Source: Candidatus Alloclostridium intestinigallinarum (GTDB lineage Bacteria; Bacillota; Clostridia; Christensenellales; UBA3700). Taken from it: a DNA stretch of 64,000 nucleotides. The notes under the pieces were generated by a model. That model did no database searches, had not been told where the DNA came from, and was given only the letters and a program-made list of their open reading frames with translations. Positions within the stretch are counted from its first letter, which is position 1; each line of letters starts with the position of its first letter. Position numbers and translations under genes: made by a program. Location of the stretch: NCBI GenBank assembly GCA_904382605.1, contig CAJFJA010000005.1:66529-130528 (forward strand). Reading direction: 5' to 3'. Of this stretch, positions 53,844 to 62,480 are shown in pieces.

Positions 53844-55727
53844 ATGGAAAGCGTAACCGACATTCTGGACAGTGCGAATTCCGTATATTACCGCTCCGCG
53901 TCCGCCGCGGAACTGAGGGCGCAGGAGGCGCGGCTTGCCGCCGCGATGAAGGACGCTTTTGTAAACGAAAAAAACAAAAGGAGTCTGGAAGGCCTTTTAT
54001 GGCGCGTCACGGCAAAGCGCCTTCTTTCGGAATATCTTGAAGGAAATTGCAGCGTGCAGACGGCGGAAGAGATAGCCGCCTTTGCGGAAAAGACCGTGCC
54101 CGCGGCGCGCGAAAAAGGGTACGGCAATACCGAAAGGATAATATCGAATGTATCCGCGTTGGTGCGGGACATATCGGAAATAATCAGCGACGCGCCCGTA
54201 CAGGCGGCGCGCGTAAGGTCGGACGACTGGAAGCCCATGACTTCGTCGAAGGCGGAGTGCGCGCAGGTGGCGGCGATATTCGACGAAAAGGCGGAAAAAA
54301 TAAACGGACTGCTCATTCCCGACCCTCTTTTCAACAAGGGCGTGGAGTTCGCCGATATAAAAGGCGTTGTCACGGCGGAGCTGAAAAAGGTGAGCGCGTT
54401 TGCGAAAAAGTGCGCCGGGGATATAAGAAAGAAGGAAGAGGAGCTGTTCATGCGCGGCGTGCGCGAGTTGCGCGCTTCCACCGATTTCGGCGGATACGCC
54501 TATTATCCGTCCCTGCCCGAGCATACGGGCGCGGTCGTGCTGAATACCCCGTTCATCGAGGAGGCGGAAATTGCCGCCGTATGCAACAATGCGGGCGCGG
54601 TATTCGAAGTCGGCGCAGACAGATTCGCCGGTATGGACGGCACGGATCTGGGCGGGATATTCGCTCGTTTCGCCGCAAAAAACGCGGCGGTGCTCATAAC
54701 TGATCTGGACAGCTATGAAAACGCCAACAAGAGGGATATAATAAGCGCCGCGGCAACATACGGCGCAAGCGGCGGAAGGGTATTTCTGACGGACGAGAGC
54801 GGTAAAGGGGTGCTGTCGGCGTGCGGCGCGGCGTATGAAAAAATTCCGCTCCCGTGCAGAGAGTACGCCGTACGCGTTTTCAGGGAAGAAGGACTTTTAT
54901 CCGAAGGGGAAGAGCTGCCGGACAGATATATGTTAATGGGGTATCTGGGCGTAAATCTCGCCGTGCGCGGGCACGAGGCGGGAAAAAGCTGGCAAAAGCC
55001 GCTAGACTGGCTGTGCGACGGCGGCAGAAAGAGGACGGCGTTCGTCTTTATGCGCGGCGCGGGCGGACAGCAGCCTTTTCTTCCGGAGGACTGGGGCGAT
55101 TTTACCGAGGAACTCGACAGTAAATTCGGCGGGAAAACGCCTTTCGATTACGCGTTTTTCGGGGAAGAGAGAGCTGAAACCATACAGACAATTATGGAAT
55201 CGAAAGCCTCGCTTGATAAAAAGTGCGCCATGCTCATCTCCTACGCCGCGGACTGCGACAACTCGCAGGCGCAGTGGGAGAAGCTGCCGGAAGAGGAAAA
55301 GAAGAAGAGGGTGACTCTTATGACGCAGCTTGTAATGCAGGCGCTGGGGACAGGGATAATTCCCGACGTGCAGTTCCACGACGACATGAGCTTTTTGGGC
55401 AAAGGCTATGAAACGGCGGCAGGAGTGTGCTGTAAAGGCGGAAAGGAGATACTGTTCAAAAACAACTGGGTGGAAATGCTCGATCAAGTTGCGGGCACTG
55501 CGGCTCATGAATGTATGCACGCCCTGCAACACGCTGCGGAAAGGAACGGCTGGCAGCAGTGGATGTGGGAAGAACTGGGCATAACGGAAGGCAGAGTCAG
55601 GGCATGGGAATATAATTCCGCACACTATATGGCGGTTATAGATTACTGGATATACCGCGTGCAGATTATGGAAACGGACGCAAACGCGTTCTCCGCCGAA
55701 TGCAAAAGGCATCTGCGCATTATATGA
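53844..55727 (+). CDS. Putative zinc metallopeptidase, paralog 2
   Basis: It has 627 residues and is a diverged paralog of the preceding protein: the same NSVYY start, the PDPLFNKGVEFADIK segment, GAAVLITDLDSYENANKRDI, and a C-terminal HECMH at 555-559 with METDANAFSAEC (Glu610). Both zinc motifs are intact, so neither looks like a dead copy. A strong AGGAGGGGG site precedes the ATG, so it may be made in larger amounts than paralog 1. A heterodimer or processing of two clients is possible. Confidence 0.75.
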   Translation: MESVTDILDSANSVYYRSASAAELRAQEARLAAAMKDAFVNEKNKRSLEGLLWRVTAKRLLSEYLEGNCSVQTAEEIAAFAEKTVPAAREKGYGNTERIISNVSALVRDISEIISDAPVQAARVRSDDWKPMTSSKAECAQVAAIFDEKAEKINGLLIPDPLFNKGVEFADIKGVVTAELKKVSAFAKKCAGDIRKKEEELFMRGVRELRASTDFGGYAYYPSLPEHTGAVVLNTPFIEEAEIAAVCNNAGAVFEVGADRFAGMDGTDLGGIFARFAAKNAAVLITDLDSYENANKRDIISAAATYGASGGRVFLTDESGKGVLSACGAAYEKIPLPCREYAVRVFREEGLLSEGEELPDRYMLMGYLGVNLAVRGHEAGKSWQKPLDWLCDGGRKRTAFVFMRGAGGQQPFLPEDWGDFTEELDSKFGGKTPFDYAFFGEERAETIQTIMESKASLDKKCAMLISYAADCDNSQAQWEKLPEEEKKKRVTLMTQLVMQALGTGIIPDVQFHDDMSFLGKGYETAAGVCCKGGKEILFKNNWVEMLDQVAGTAAHECMHALQHAAERNGWQQWMWEELGITEGRVRAWEYNSAHYMAVIDYWIYRVQIMETDANAFSAECKRHLRII

Positions 55728-55743
55728 AAGGGAAGGAGGAGTT

Positions 55744-58700
55744 ATGGAAGAATATCTCGAACCGTTTATAGAAGAACTGCTTCATATCGACGAGGGCGCA
55801 AGGAACAAGCTGATCGACCTGGGCGCCGGGGATAAGGGCAGTACATATTATCTTTCGCACTATATGTATTCCGACCTGGCGGGATATGCCCTGCGCGTCA
55901 TAAACGAGAGGATAGGCAAGCCGGGCAATACCGTTCTGCGCGGCTCGTGCGCGGCGGGAGAGCAGATAGTGGGCAGGAGAATAAACGACTTCGACTGGAT
56001 AGCCGGCGACGGCACCAAAAACCCCGCGGGGCTGGACGACTTTGTCAAAGCCATGCACAAGGAGCTGAAATTAAAGGGGAACAATCCGCTTTTCCTGAGT
56101 GTGGGCGCGCTCAGGTGGAAGGTGAACGTGACGGTTGACGAAGTGCGCGAAGTCACTTCCCCTCTGCTCATATTCCCCATCAGGCTGGTGAGAAGTTCTT
56201 CCACCACGCCCGTGTACATAGAGTTCGTGGACGACGACGCCTATTTCAACCCCTGTCTTATCCACAAGCTGCGCCGAACGCTTGTGCCCGAGGTGGCGGA
56301 AGGGTTTCCGCATCCCAACGGAAACGCGCTGTTCGACGACCCTGTCGATCTGGAAAAGCTGGGCGACGGTACGGAATATTTCGCCGCCGTGTCCGCGTAT
56401 GCGGAAAGTTGCAGGCGCGCGGATATAAATGCGGATACCGTATTCGAGTTCGATAAGGACGTAATCGCGATTGCGCAATACAACCACGACGATATATGTA
56501 TGTATTACGACATAAAGCGCAACCGCGACAGGATATACGCAAGTCCGCTGGTGAGGCGCGTATTTACGGAAAACACGCCCGGGGAAAAGGCGGGGACTAA
56601 AACCGTGCCCGACTTTGTCCTGCCTTACGACAGCGTGCAGGAAGATATGATACGCCGCGTGGTGAACGGCGAATCGCTTATTATCAAAGGACCGCCCGGC
56701 ACGGGCAAAACGCTGACCATAGCCAATATGATAGCGGCGCTTTTGTCGCAGGGCAAGAAGGTACTTCTGGCTTCAAAAAAGCTGTCCGCGCTGGGCGAAG
56801 TGAACGCGAAACTGCCCGAATCCCTGAGAAAGTTCGTAATGCTCATGAATTACGAAACGGAAAAACAGGCGGCAAAAATAGACCCGTCCGCCGTGCTCAG
56901 GGAATTCGGGGAGCTTGTGAAAAAGCGCAAGAGTTATACTTTCGACAAAAAACACGAACGCGACCTGGCGGCGGCGAACGCGGAAAAGGCTTCGGCAATT
57001 TCCTTCCTCGCCGGATATTACGAGGATATGTTCACGGGCGAAAAAATGCTAGGCGGCAGTTATTACGAAGCGCTCAACGTCTACCTTAAAAACAATCTGC
57101 CCGTAATAAACTTCCTTTCCCCCGCGGAAGCCGCCCGTGTGGACGTCAGGCATTACAACGAAATGTACAAACTCGTCGTGCGTGCGGCGGAGCACTTCAA
57201 CGCGCTCACCGGCGGCGGAGCCCATTCCGTCGCAAAAAGTCCCTGGCGCGGCGTGACCGTTGAAACGGACGCGGAAGGCGCGTTTGCGGAAAACTCCGCC
57301 CTTGCCCGTAAGGCGGAAAAAATAATGCCTTCCGTCCTGTCCCTTCTGGAGTGCGGCGATGCGGAAAAGGGCAAATTCCGTATCTGCGACATATACGAAC
57401 TCATGCGTTCGGACATGGGCAGGGAAGAGTTCGAAAAGACGACCGGCGGCGGCGCGGACTTTTCCGCCCTTGAAGCGGCGCTCGGAAAATACGAACTTTT
57501 CGCCTCCGCAAAACGCGACCTGCACGGCTGCGATACGGAAAAAATGCGCAGCGCCGTCGCGGCGGTTTCCGGCAACCTCGACAACGTCGCCGTTGCCGAC
57601 GTAAACAAGCTGGGCAAAAATATCGGAATATTCCTGTACGGCTCGGAGCCGGTCACGGGAGATATGCTTGCCCGTATGCTGGGGCTTATAGACGCAATAG
57701 ACAAAAACAACTCCGCCCGCGCCGCGCATATCGACGCCGCGCGCACGGTGTTCACGGAAGATGCGTGCAGGGAAAGTTATGCGCGCATATTGCAGGCGGG
57801 AGAGGCGCTTTCGCGTTACTTTGAAGGGGGAGAAAAACCCGCCGTGTTCGACTTCAGGGGCAAAAAGGCGGCGGAGGAAATGCGCGCGCTCAGCTTTTTG
57901 TCGGACGTCACTTTCCGTGAAACGGTGCAGGCGGTGAGGCAGATATGCCTGGCGAAAGAGTGCGACGACGATTCGGAAAAGCAGGTGCGTCTGCTTTGCC
58001 GACTTATGCGCAAGGAGATTACGAAAACCGACCTTGAATGTCTGTTTACGCTGAAAAGGGCGGCTAAGAAGGGCGGTATGGCTCCGGAAACGCTTATCGG
58101 AGAGATAGTGCGCATGGGCGCGCCCGTACGCGCGCTTGCCGAAGCGGCGGGACTAACCGATCCCGGCGAAATTACGGTGGGCGGGCTCAAAGCGGCGGCA
58201 ACGGCGGAGATATGTTTTGAAGAATTGGCGGAAGAAGCGGATAAAATCCGCCGCAAATTGAAGATAGAGGCCTGCGGAGGGGAGGAAGAATTCGCCCGCA
58301 CCGCGCTCGCCGCGCGCAGAACGTTCTCTCTTGCGCCCTTTGCATACGCTCCGGCGGAGGAAAAGTACGCCCGGCTTGTGAAACTGCAGGGCGCGGACGA
58401 AAGAATAAAGAGGGGGCTGGGAGAACTTATCGGCGGATTGCGCGCTTTCGGCGGCAGATATTACGAAAGCCATTACAGCCGCGTGCGCGCGGTGACCGTC
58501 GGCGATATGGATATATTCGTGCGCGAAGCGGAAAACAGAGACCTGCTTTCCGCCGCCGTAGATTACGACTGCATAGCGGGCGGACGGACCGTGCTCGCGC
58601 CCTTCTTTGAAAAATTCGAATCGGAAGAGGTAAAGGGCAATATCCCCGACGTATTCGAACACTCCTTTTACGGCATAATCACGGAAGGAAGAATGCGCGA

Positions 58701-60246
58701 AATGGGCGCAAACCGCAACGGTCTGGGCAAAAGGGTGGAAAGCTCGCTCAGAAGCCTTATGAAGGCGGAAGAAAAGATACAAAAGGCGACCGCCGCGATT
58801 ATAGAAAGACGGTGTATGGAGAGTATCGACCCCGACGATCCGCGCCTTGCCTTCGTGCAGGCGGAGCGCAATCCTTCCGCCACGTTGCGGTCGCTGTTCA
58901 AAAAACACCCCGACGGCATATTGCAGCTGAAAAAGTGCTTTATACTCACCCCGTCCACCGCAAGCGTCATTTTCCGCCCGGAAGAGTACGCGGACTTCGA
59001 CATAGTGATAGTGGACGAGGCAAGCCAGCTTGAACCGGTAAATCTGCTGCCCGTGCTGTTCAGGTCGAAGCAGTGCGTAATAGTGGGCGACGAGTGGCAG
59101 ATGCCGCCCATCAAGCACTTCGTGTCGCAGTACGAAAAGCGCGTTACGGGTCCCGACGGCAAAGAAGAAATCGTCCTCGAACCCGAACTTTCCGCGCTTA
59201 CGCTCGCTTTGCGCAACCAGGCTTTCCACGCCGAAGAACTGCTGTGCCATTACAGGAGCCGCACGGAATCGCTCATAGCGTTTTCCCAGCAGGAATTTTA
59301 TCCGCATATGCGCACCTTCCCCGCGTGCAGACCCAAGGGCGAAGGGCTCGGATTCAGGGACGTGTTTGTGGAGGGATTTTGCAAAAACGGCGTGAACGAG
59401 GAGGAAGCGCGGGCGATAGTGGGACTGATAAGGGAACACTTCGACAAGTATTACGACGAAAAGACTGGCGTGCTGGCGGAGTCCTTCGGCGTGGTCGCGT
59501 TCGGCGAAAAGCAGACAGAGCGCATAAAGGGACTTGTAGCGGCGGATAAAGAGCTTTACGAAAGGATGAACAGGGCGCTTGACAAGTTCGACGACGTGCC
59601 CGAAAAGCTCATCTTCTTCAAGACGATAGAAACCGTGCAGGGTCAGGAAACGGCGCATCTGTTCCTCTCCCTCACGTACGGCAGAACGCCGGAGGGCAAA
59701 GCGACGAACGCGTTCGGACAGCTCAACCGCGACAAGCTGGGCAAGTGCATCTTCAACGTGGCGGTGACCCGCGCGCAGTCGAGCGTAACTCTCGTGCACT
59801 CCGTCCACGCTTACGAGATAACGGGCGTCAACGTGTCGTATATCCACGATTATCTGGTAAAAGCGGAACTGTTTGACAGGGACGGTCTGGCGCAGTTCGT
59901 GTCGTCCGATCCGGGCAGGGGTTTTGTTTCGGACGTTGCGGATTACATAGCTTCTCTCGGTATAAGCCGCGACAGGATAGTGCTGGGTTACGGCGTGACG
60001 GAAGGGTCGGTAAAAATCCCCGTCGCAGTGCTTTCGCCCGACCTGAAACAGGCGCAGCTGGGAATCTGGTGCGAAACGCCCACGAAAAAGGACTATAATT
60101 ACCTTGATTACAATATGAGGTATTTCGACATTCTGAAAGAGCGCGGCTGGGAGATGTATCCGGTATACGCGCACGAATGGGTAAACAATGCCGAAGCGGA
60201 AAGGGATAACCTTGCCGCGGCGATAAAAAAATACGTAACCAAATAA
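55744..60246 (+). CDS. DUF4011-type SF1 helicase with degenerate terminal nuclease domain
   Basis: It has 1500 residues. The N-terminus has the DUF4011 pattern (FLSVGALRWKV, PLLIFPIRLV, NPCLIHKLR). The SF1 core follows: Walker A KGPPGTGKTLTI at about 315, then a long helical insertion of some 700 residues, motif II VDEASQLEP at about 1091, VGDEWQMPP, CHYRSRTESL, ETVQGQE and NVAVTRAQSS. The last 105 residues match the Vsr-like domain that closes many such helicases, but the usual acid-x-Asp and ECD signature reads KIPVAV and GIWCET, so catalytic residues are gone. It probably acts on nucleic acid without cutting. GGAGGAG precedes the ATG. Confidence 0.85.
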   Translation: MEEYLEPFIEELLHIDEGARNKLIDLGAGDKGSTYYLSHYMYSDLAGYALRVINERIGKPGNTVLRGSCAAGEQIVGRRINDFDWIAGDGTKNPAGLDDFVKAMHKELKLKGNNPLFLSVGALRWKVNVTVDEVREVTSPLLIFPIRLVRSSSTTPVYIEFVDDDAYFNPCLIHKLRRTLVPEVAEGFPHPNGNALFDDPVDLEKLGDGTEYFAAVSAYAESCRRADINADTVFEFDKDVIAIAQYNHDDICMYYDIKRNRDRIYASPLVRRVFTENTPGEKAGTKTVPDFVLPYDSVQEDMIRRVVNGESLIIKGPPGTGKTLTIANMIAALLSQGKKVLLASKKLSALGEVNAKLPESLRKFVMLMNYETEKQAAKIDPSAVLREFGELVKKRKSYTFDKKHERDLAAANAEKASAISFLAGYYEDMFTGEKMLGGSYYEALNVYLKNNLPVINFLSPAEAARVDVRHYNEMYKLVVRAAEHFNALTGGGAHSVAKSPWRGVTVETDAEGAFAENSALARKAEKIMPSVLSLLECGDAEKGKFRICDIYELMRSDMGREEFEKTTGGGADFSALEAALGKYELFASAKRDLHGCDTEKMRSAVAAVSGNLDNVAVADVNKLGKNIGIFLYGSEPVTGDMLARMLGLIDAIDKNNSARAAHIDAARTVFTEDACRESYARILQAGEALSRYFEGGEKPAVFDFRGKKAAEEMRALSFLSDVTFRETVQAVRQICLAKECDDDSEKQVRLLCRLMRKEITKTDLECLFTLKRAAKKGGMAPETLIGEIVRMGAPVRALAEAAGLTDPGEITVGGLKAAATAEICFEELAEEADKIRRKLKIEACGGEEEFARTALAARRTFSLAPFAYAPAEEKYARLVKLQGADERIKRGLGELIGGLRAFGGRYYESHYSRVRAVTVGDMDIFVREAENRDLLSAAVDYDCIAGGRTVLAPFFEKFESEEVKGNIPDVFEHSFYGIITEGRMREMGANRNGLGKRVESSLRSLMKAEEKIQKATAAIIERRCMESIDPDDPRLAFVQAERNPSATLRSLFKKHPDGILQLKKCFILTPSTASVIFRPEEYADFDIVIVDEASQLEPVNLLPVLFRSKQCVIVGDEWQMPPIKHFVSQYEKRVTGPDGKEEIVLEPELSALTLALRNQAFHAEELLCHYRSRTESLIAFSQQEFYPHMRTFPACRPKGEGLGFRDVFVEGFCKNGVNEEEARAIVGLIREHFDKYYDEKTGVLAESFGVVAFGEKQTERIKGLVAADKELYERMNRALDKFDDVPEKLIFFKTIETVQGQETAHLFLSLTYGRTPEGKATNAFGQLNRDKLGKCIFNVAVTRAQSSVTLVHSVHAYEITGVNVSYIHDYLVKAELFDRDGLAQFVSSDPGRGFVSDVADYIASLGISRDRIVLGYGVTEGSVKIPVAVLSPDLKQAQLGIWCETPTKKDYNYLDYNMRYFDILKERGWEMYPVYAHEWVNNAEAERDNLAAAIKKYVTK

Positions 60247-60259
60247 AGGAGGACAGCAT

Positions 60260-61030
60260 ATGTCACGTTTTCACGATCCGAGCGAAAAACCGGTAGAAGA
60301 GGGAATGGACGAAGGCGAACTTATCGCAAGCGAAATTACCATAAACAGGCAGAAGGAAGAGTATGCCGAACAGGTTAAAAGGCTGGCGAAGAAGGCGGCG
60401 GAGTGCACCCTGAAATACGGCGAGGACCACTATCTTACCGAAACCATGGTGATGTTTCTGGAAATGGCGCTGGAAATGCAGAACGCAATAGACATGATAA
60501 CCACCGCGCAGGTGGCGATAAGCACCATTCAGAAGGCGATCGGGGTCGTCAGGAACTCGCTCAACTTCAACAGTATGGTCATGCAGAACATCAGCAGCCA
60601 GAATATGGGCTTTTTCGCCCGCTTAAAGCGCAGGCGCGAGATGAGAAAGGCCACGCGCAACGCCGTAAATTCCATAACCACGAGCTTTGAAGAGATAATG
60701 GGCTTTTCCAAAATGTCGCAGGAAATGGTCGTGGCTTTGCAGGAAGTTATGGACAAGATGCACCGTTCCACCGCCAGAGCAAAGCGCAGAAGGCAGAAAA
60801 TGCAGCAGCGCAAGGAAAAGAGGAAGGTCAAGGAGGGCGTGGCTCTCGGACCCAGCCCCGCGAAGGCGCTTATCGACGAAGCCATTGCCGAACTTAAAGG
60901 CGAGGGCGGTTTTGAAGGCGGTGCGGCTCCCGCGGCGGGCGGAGTTGCCGGCGGAACGCCGGGCGGCGGTTCCAAGACTCTCAAGAGCAAGGGCATAGAC
61001 AATATAGACGACATAACCGGAGACGTATAA
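60260..61030 (+). CDS. ESCRT-III/Snf7-like helical protein
   Basis: It has 256 residues. Helices cover about 20-185: a first pair at 27-115, with A-rich heptads and the TTAQVAISTIQKAIGVV segment, then basic (RLKRRREMRK) and further helices to about 190. From 190 the chain is acidic, Gly/Ala-rich and probably loose, with a small helix AKALIDEAIAELKG at 201-214 and an acidic end IDNIDDITGDV. The size, basic helical core, loose tail and short C-terminal helix are those of ESCRT-III proteins such as CHMP1/CdvB, and the tail helix could serve as a MIT-interacting motif. Sequence identity cannot be judged by eye. The next gene, a Vps4-like ATPase, overlaps it by one base (TAATG), which supports the call. 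Confidence 0.6.
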   Translation: MSRFHDPSEKPVEEGMDEGELIASEITINRQKEEYAEQVKRLAKKAAECTLKYGEDHYLTETMVMFLEMALEMQNAIDMITTAQVAISTIQKAIGVVRNSLNFNSMVMQNISSQNMGFFARLKRRREMRKATRNAVNSITTSFEEIMGFSKMSQEMVVALQEVMDKMHRSTARAKRRRQKMQQRKEKRKVKEGVALGPSPAKALIDEAIAELKGEGGFEGGAAPAAGGVAGGTPGGGSKTLKSKGIDNIDDITGDV

Positions 61031-62187
61031 TGGCAGGCATAGGGAAAGTAAAAAAGGAAGACAAGGCGGAAGATTCCATAGAAAGCCTTGAACGGGAATT
61101 CGGCGAAAGCACCGATAAAATAAGGCAGCTGCTCGCCGGGAAGAAGGACAAGAACAGCATCTCCGAAGAAGTCAAGACCAAACTGCGCGCCGAGTATTCG
61201 CGCGCGGCGCAGATAGCGCGCACTCTTTCCCAAAGGGTGACCGACGAAGACGAGGTCAAAAAATACGAGGACTTTTTCAAACGGCTCAGCGATAGGGCGG
61301 CAAGCTACGGTTCGGTAATAAAAAGCCGCGTGCCCAAGACCACTTTCGACGACGTCAAGGGACTTGACAACGTGAAAAAGCTGGTAAAAAGCTTTATGTT
61401 CATGGCGCAGAATCCGGAGATACTCAAATATTATAAGCTGGAAGGCGGGCTGGGTATGCTCATGTACGGCGCGCCCGGCACGGGTAAGACCATGTTTGCG
61501 GAAGCCATTGCAAACGCCATGAATCTGCCGCTGTTCATCGTCACCCCGGCGGACATCTTCAAGTCGTATGTGGGCGAATCGGAACAGGCGGTAAAGCAGA
61601 TATTCCAGGAAATAGACGCCTGCCCGGAAGGAGCCATCTTATTCGTGGACGAATGCGAATCCATCTTCAGCCGCCGCAACCAGGACACCAAGGATTACAA
61701 GGCGGCAGTCACCACGGAGCTTTTGCAACGCATAAACGGCTTCGGGGTGGACGGCAGCAAACGTATTATGATTGCCGCCACCAACCGTCCCGACGTCATC
61801 GACCCGGCTTATCTGCGTTACAAGCGCTTTTCACATCTCATCCACGTCACTCCGCCCGACGAAGAGGCGAAACGCGCCATTATCGAAAGCAAACTTTCCG
61901 GCATCGCCCTGGACGGCATAACGGCGGCGGAAGTGCTGGATATGAGCAAGGGCGTAACTTATAAGGAAACGGCGCTGGGCATGGTCGCCGCACAGACGGC
62001 TTACTATTCCGCCGCAGACCTGTGCGGCATAATAGAGGAAGCCTGCCGTCTCGCCCTTGAAAAATTGCAGGAGAGCGGCTCGACAACGCCCATTCCGCTT
62101 ACGCGCGATATGTTCGAAAGGGCGTTCAAAAAGATACCGCCGAGCATTTCGCAGGAGCTTCTCGACGAGTATAATAATTTCAGATAG
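61030..62187 (+). CDS. Vps4/katanin-type AAA ATPase
   Basis: It has 385 residues. N-terminal residues 14-98 are helical, with the length of a MIT domain. The AAA module starts TTFDDVKGLDNVK at 104 and has Walker A GAPGTGKT (147-154), a pore-loop aromatic in KSYVGESE (Tyr180), Walker B ILFVDECES (Asp207, Glu208), sensor 1 ATNRP, and arginines at 263 and 266 in the finger region. The C-terminus ends FERAFKKIPPSISQELLDEY, the short helix typical of the Vps4/katanin/spastin group. In Vps4 such hexamers pull ESCRT-III filaments apart. FtsH, ClpX or Cdc48 are excluded by its single AAA module and ending. It is the last gene of the operon. Confidence 0.88.
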   Translation: MAGIGKVKKEDKAEDSIESLEREFGESTDKIRQLLAGKKDKNSISEEVKTKLRAEYSRAAQIARTLSQRVTDEDEVKKYEDFFKRLSDRAASYGSVIKSRVPKTTFDDVKGLDNVKKLVKSFMFMAQNPEILKYYKLEGGLGMLMYGAPGTGKTMFAEAIANAMNLPLFIVTPADIFKSYVGESEQAVKQIFQEIDACPEGAILFVDECESIFSRRNQDTKDYKAAVTTELLQRINGFGVDGSKRIMIAATNRPDVIDPAYLRYKRFSHLIHVTPPDEEAKRAIIESKLSGIALDGITAAEVLDMSKGVTYKETALGMVAAQTAYYSAADLCGIIEEACRLALEKLQESGSTTPIPLTRDMFERAFKKIPPSISQELLDEYNNFR

Positions 62188-62214
62188 GAGCTTCGCCCGA
62201 GCGAAAAACAAAAC

Positions 62215-62249
62215 GGCGGATACGGTATTGTGCCGTATCCGCCTTTTTA
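62215..62249 (+). terminator. Terminator of the 11-gene operon
   Basis: GGCGGATACGG and CCGTATCCGCC with a TATTGTG loop, followed by TTTTT. Confidence 0.93.
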
Positions 62250-62480
62250 TTTTCCTCTTGCTCCGAAGAGTAGCGCCGTCCGCAGGCGCAAGGGGCGGCA
62301 GCGTACTGCTCCCGGAACGTCCCGCGTTGCCGGGGCGGTGTGCGTTTACGAAAAACTTACAAAAAAATGTATTTGTATGATAGCGGGAAATTTTCGTCCG
62401 TTCTACAATTTTAAGTAAAGAAACGAAGAAGACAACTGCCCGGGGAAAAGAGCGGCCGGGGAGCGGGGAAAAGGTTGTAT

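Noticed and set aside
61030-62187. FtsH, ClpX or proteasomal ATPase
   Set aside because: There is one AAA module only, no protease or zinc-finger domain, and a Vps4/katanin-type C-terminal helix.
39235-62187. Known defence systems such as DISARM, BREX or Zorya
   Set aside because: There is no methyltransferase, no DUF1998 pair, no PglX/PglZ and no MotAB-like ZorAB; helicase content alone does not suffice.
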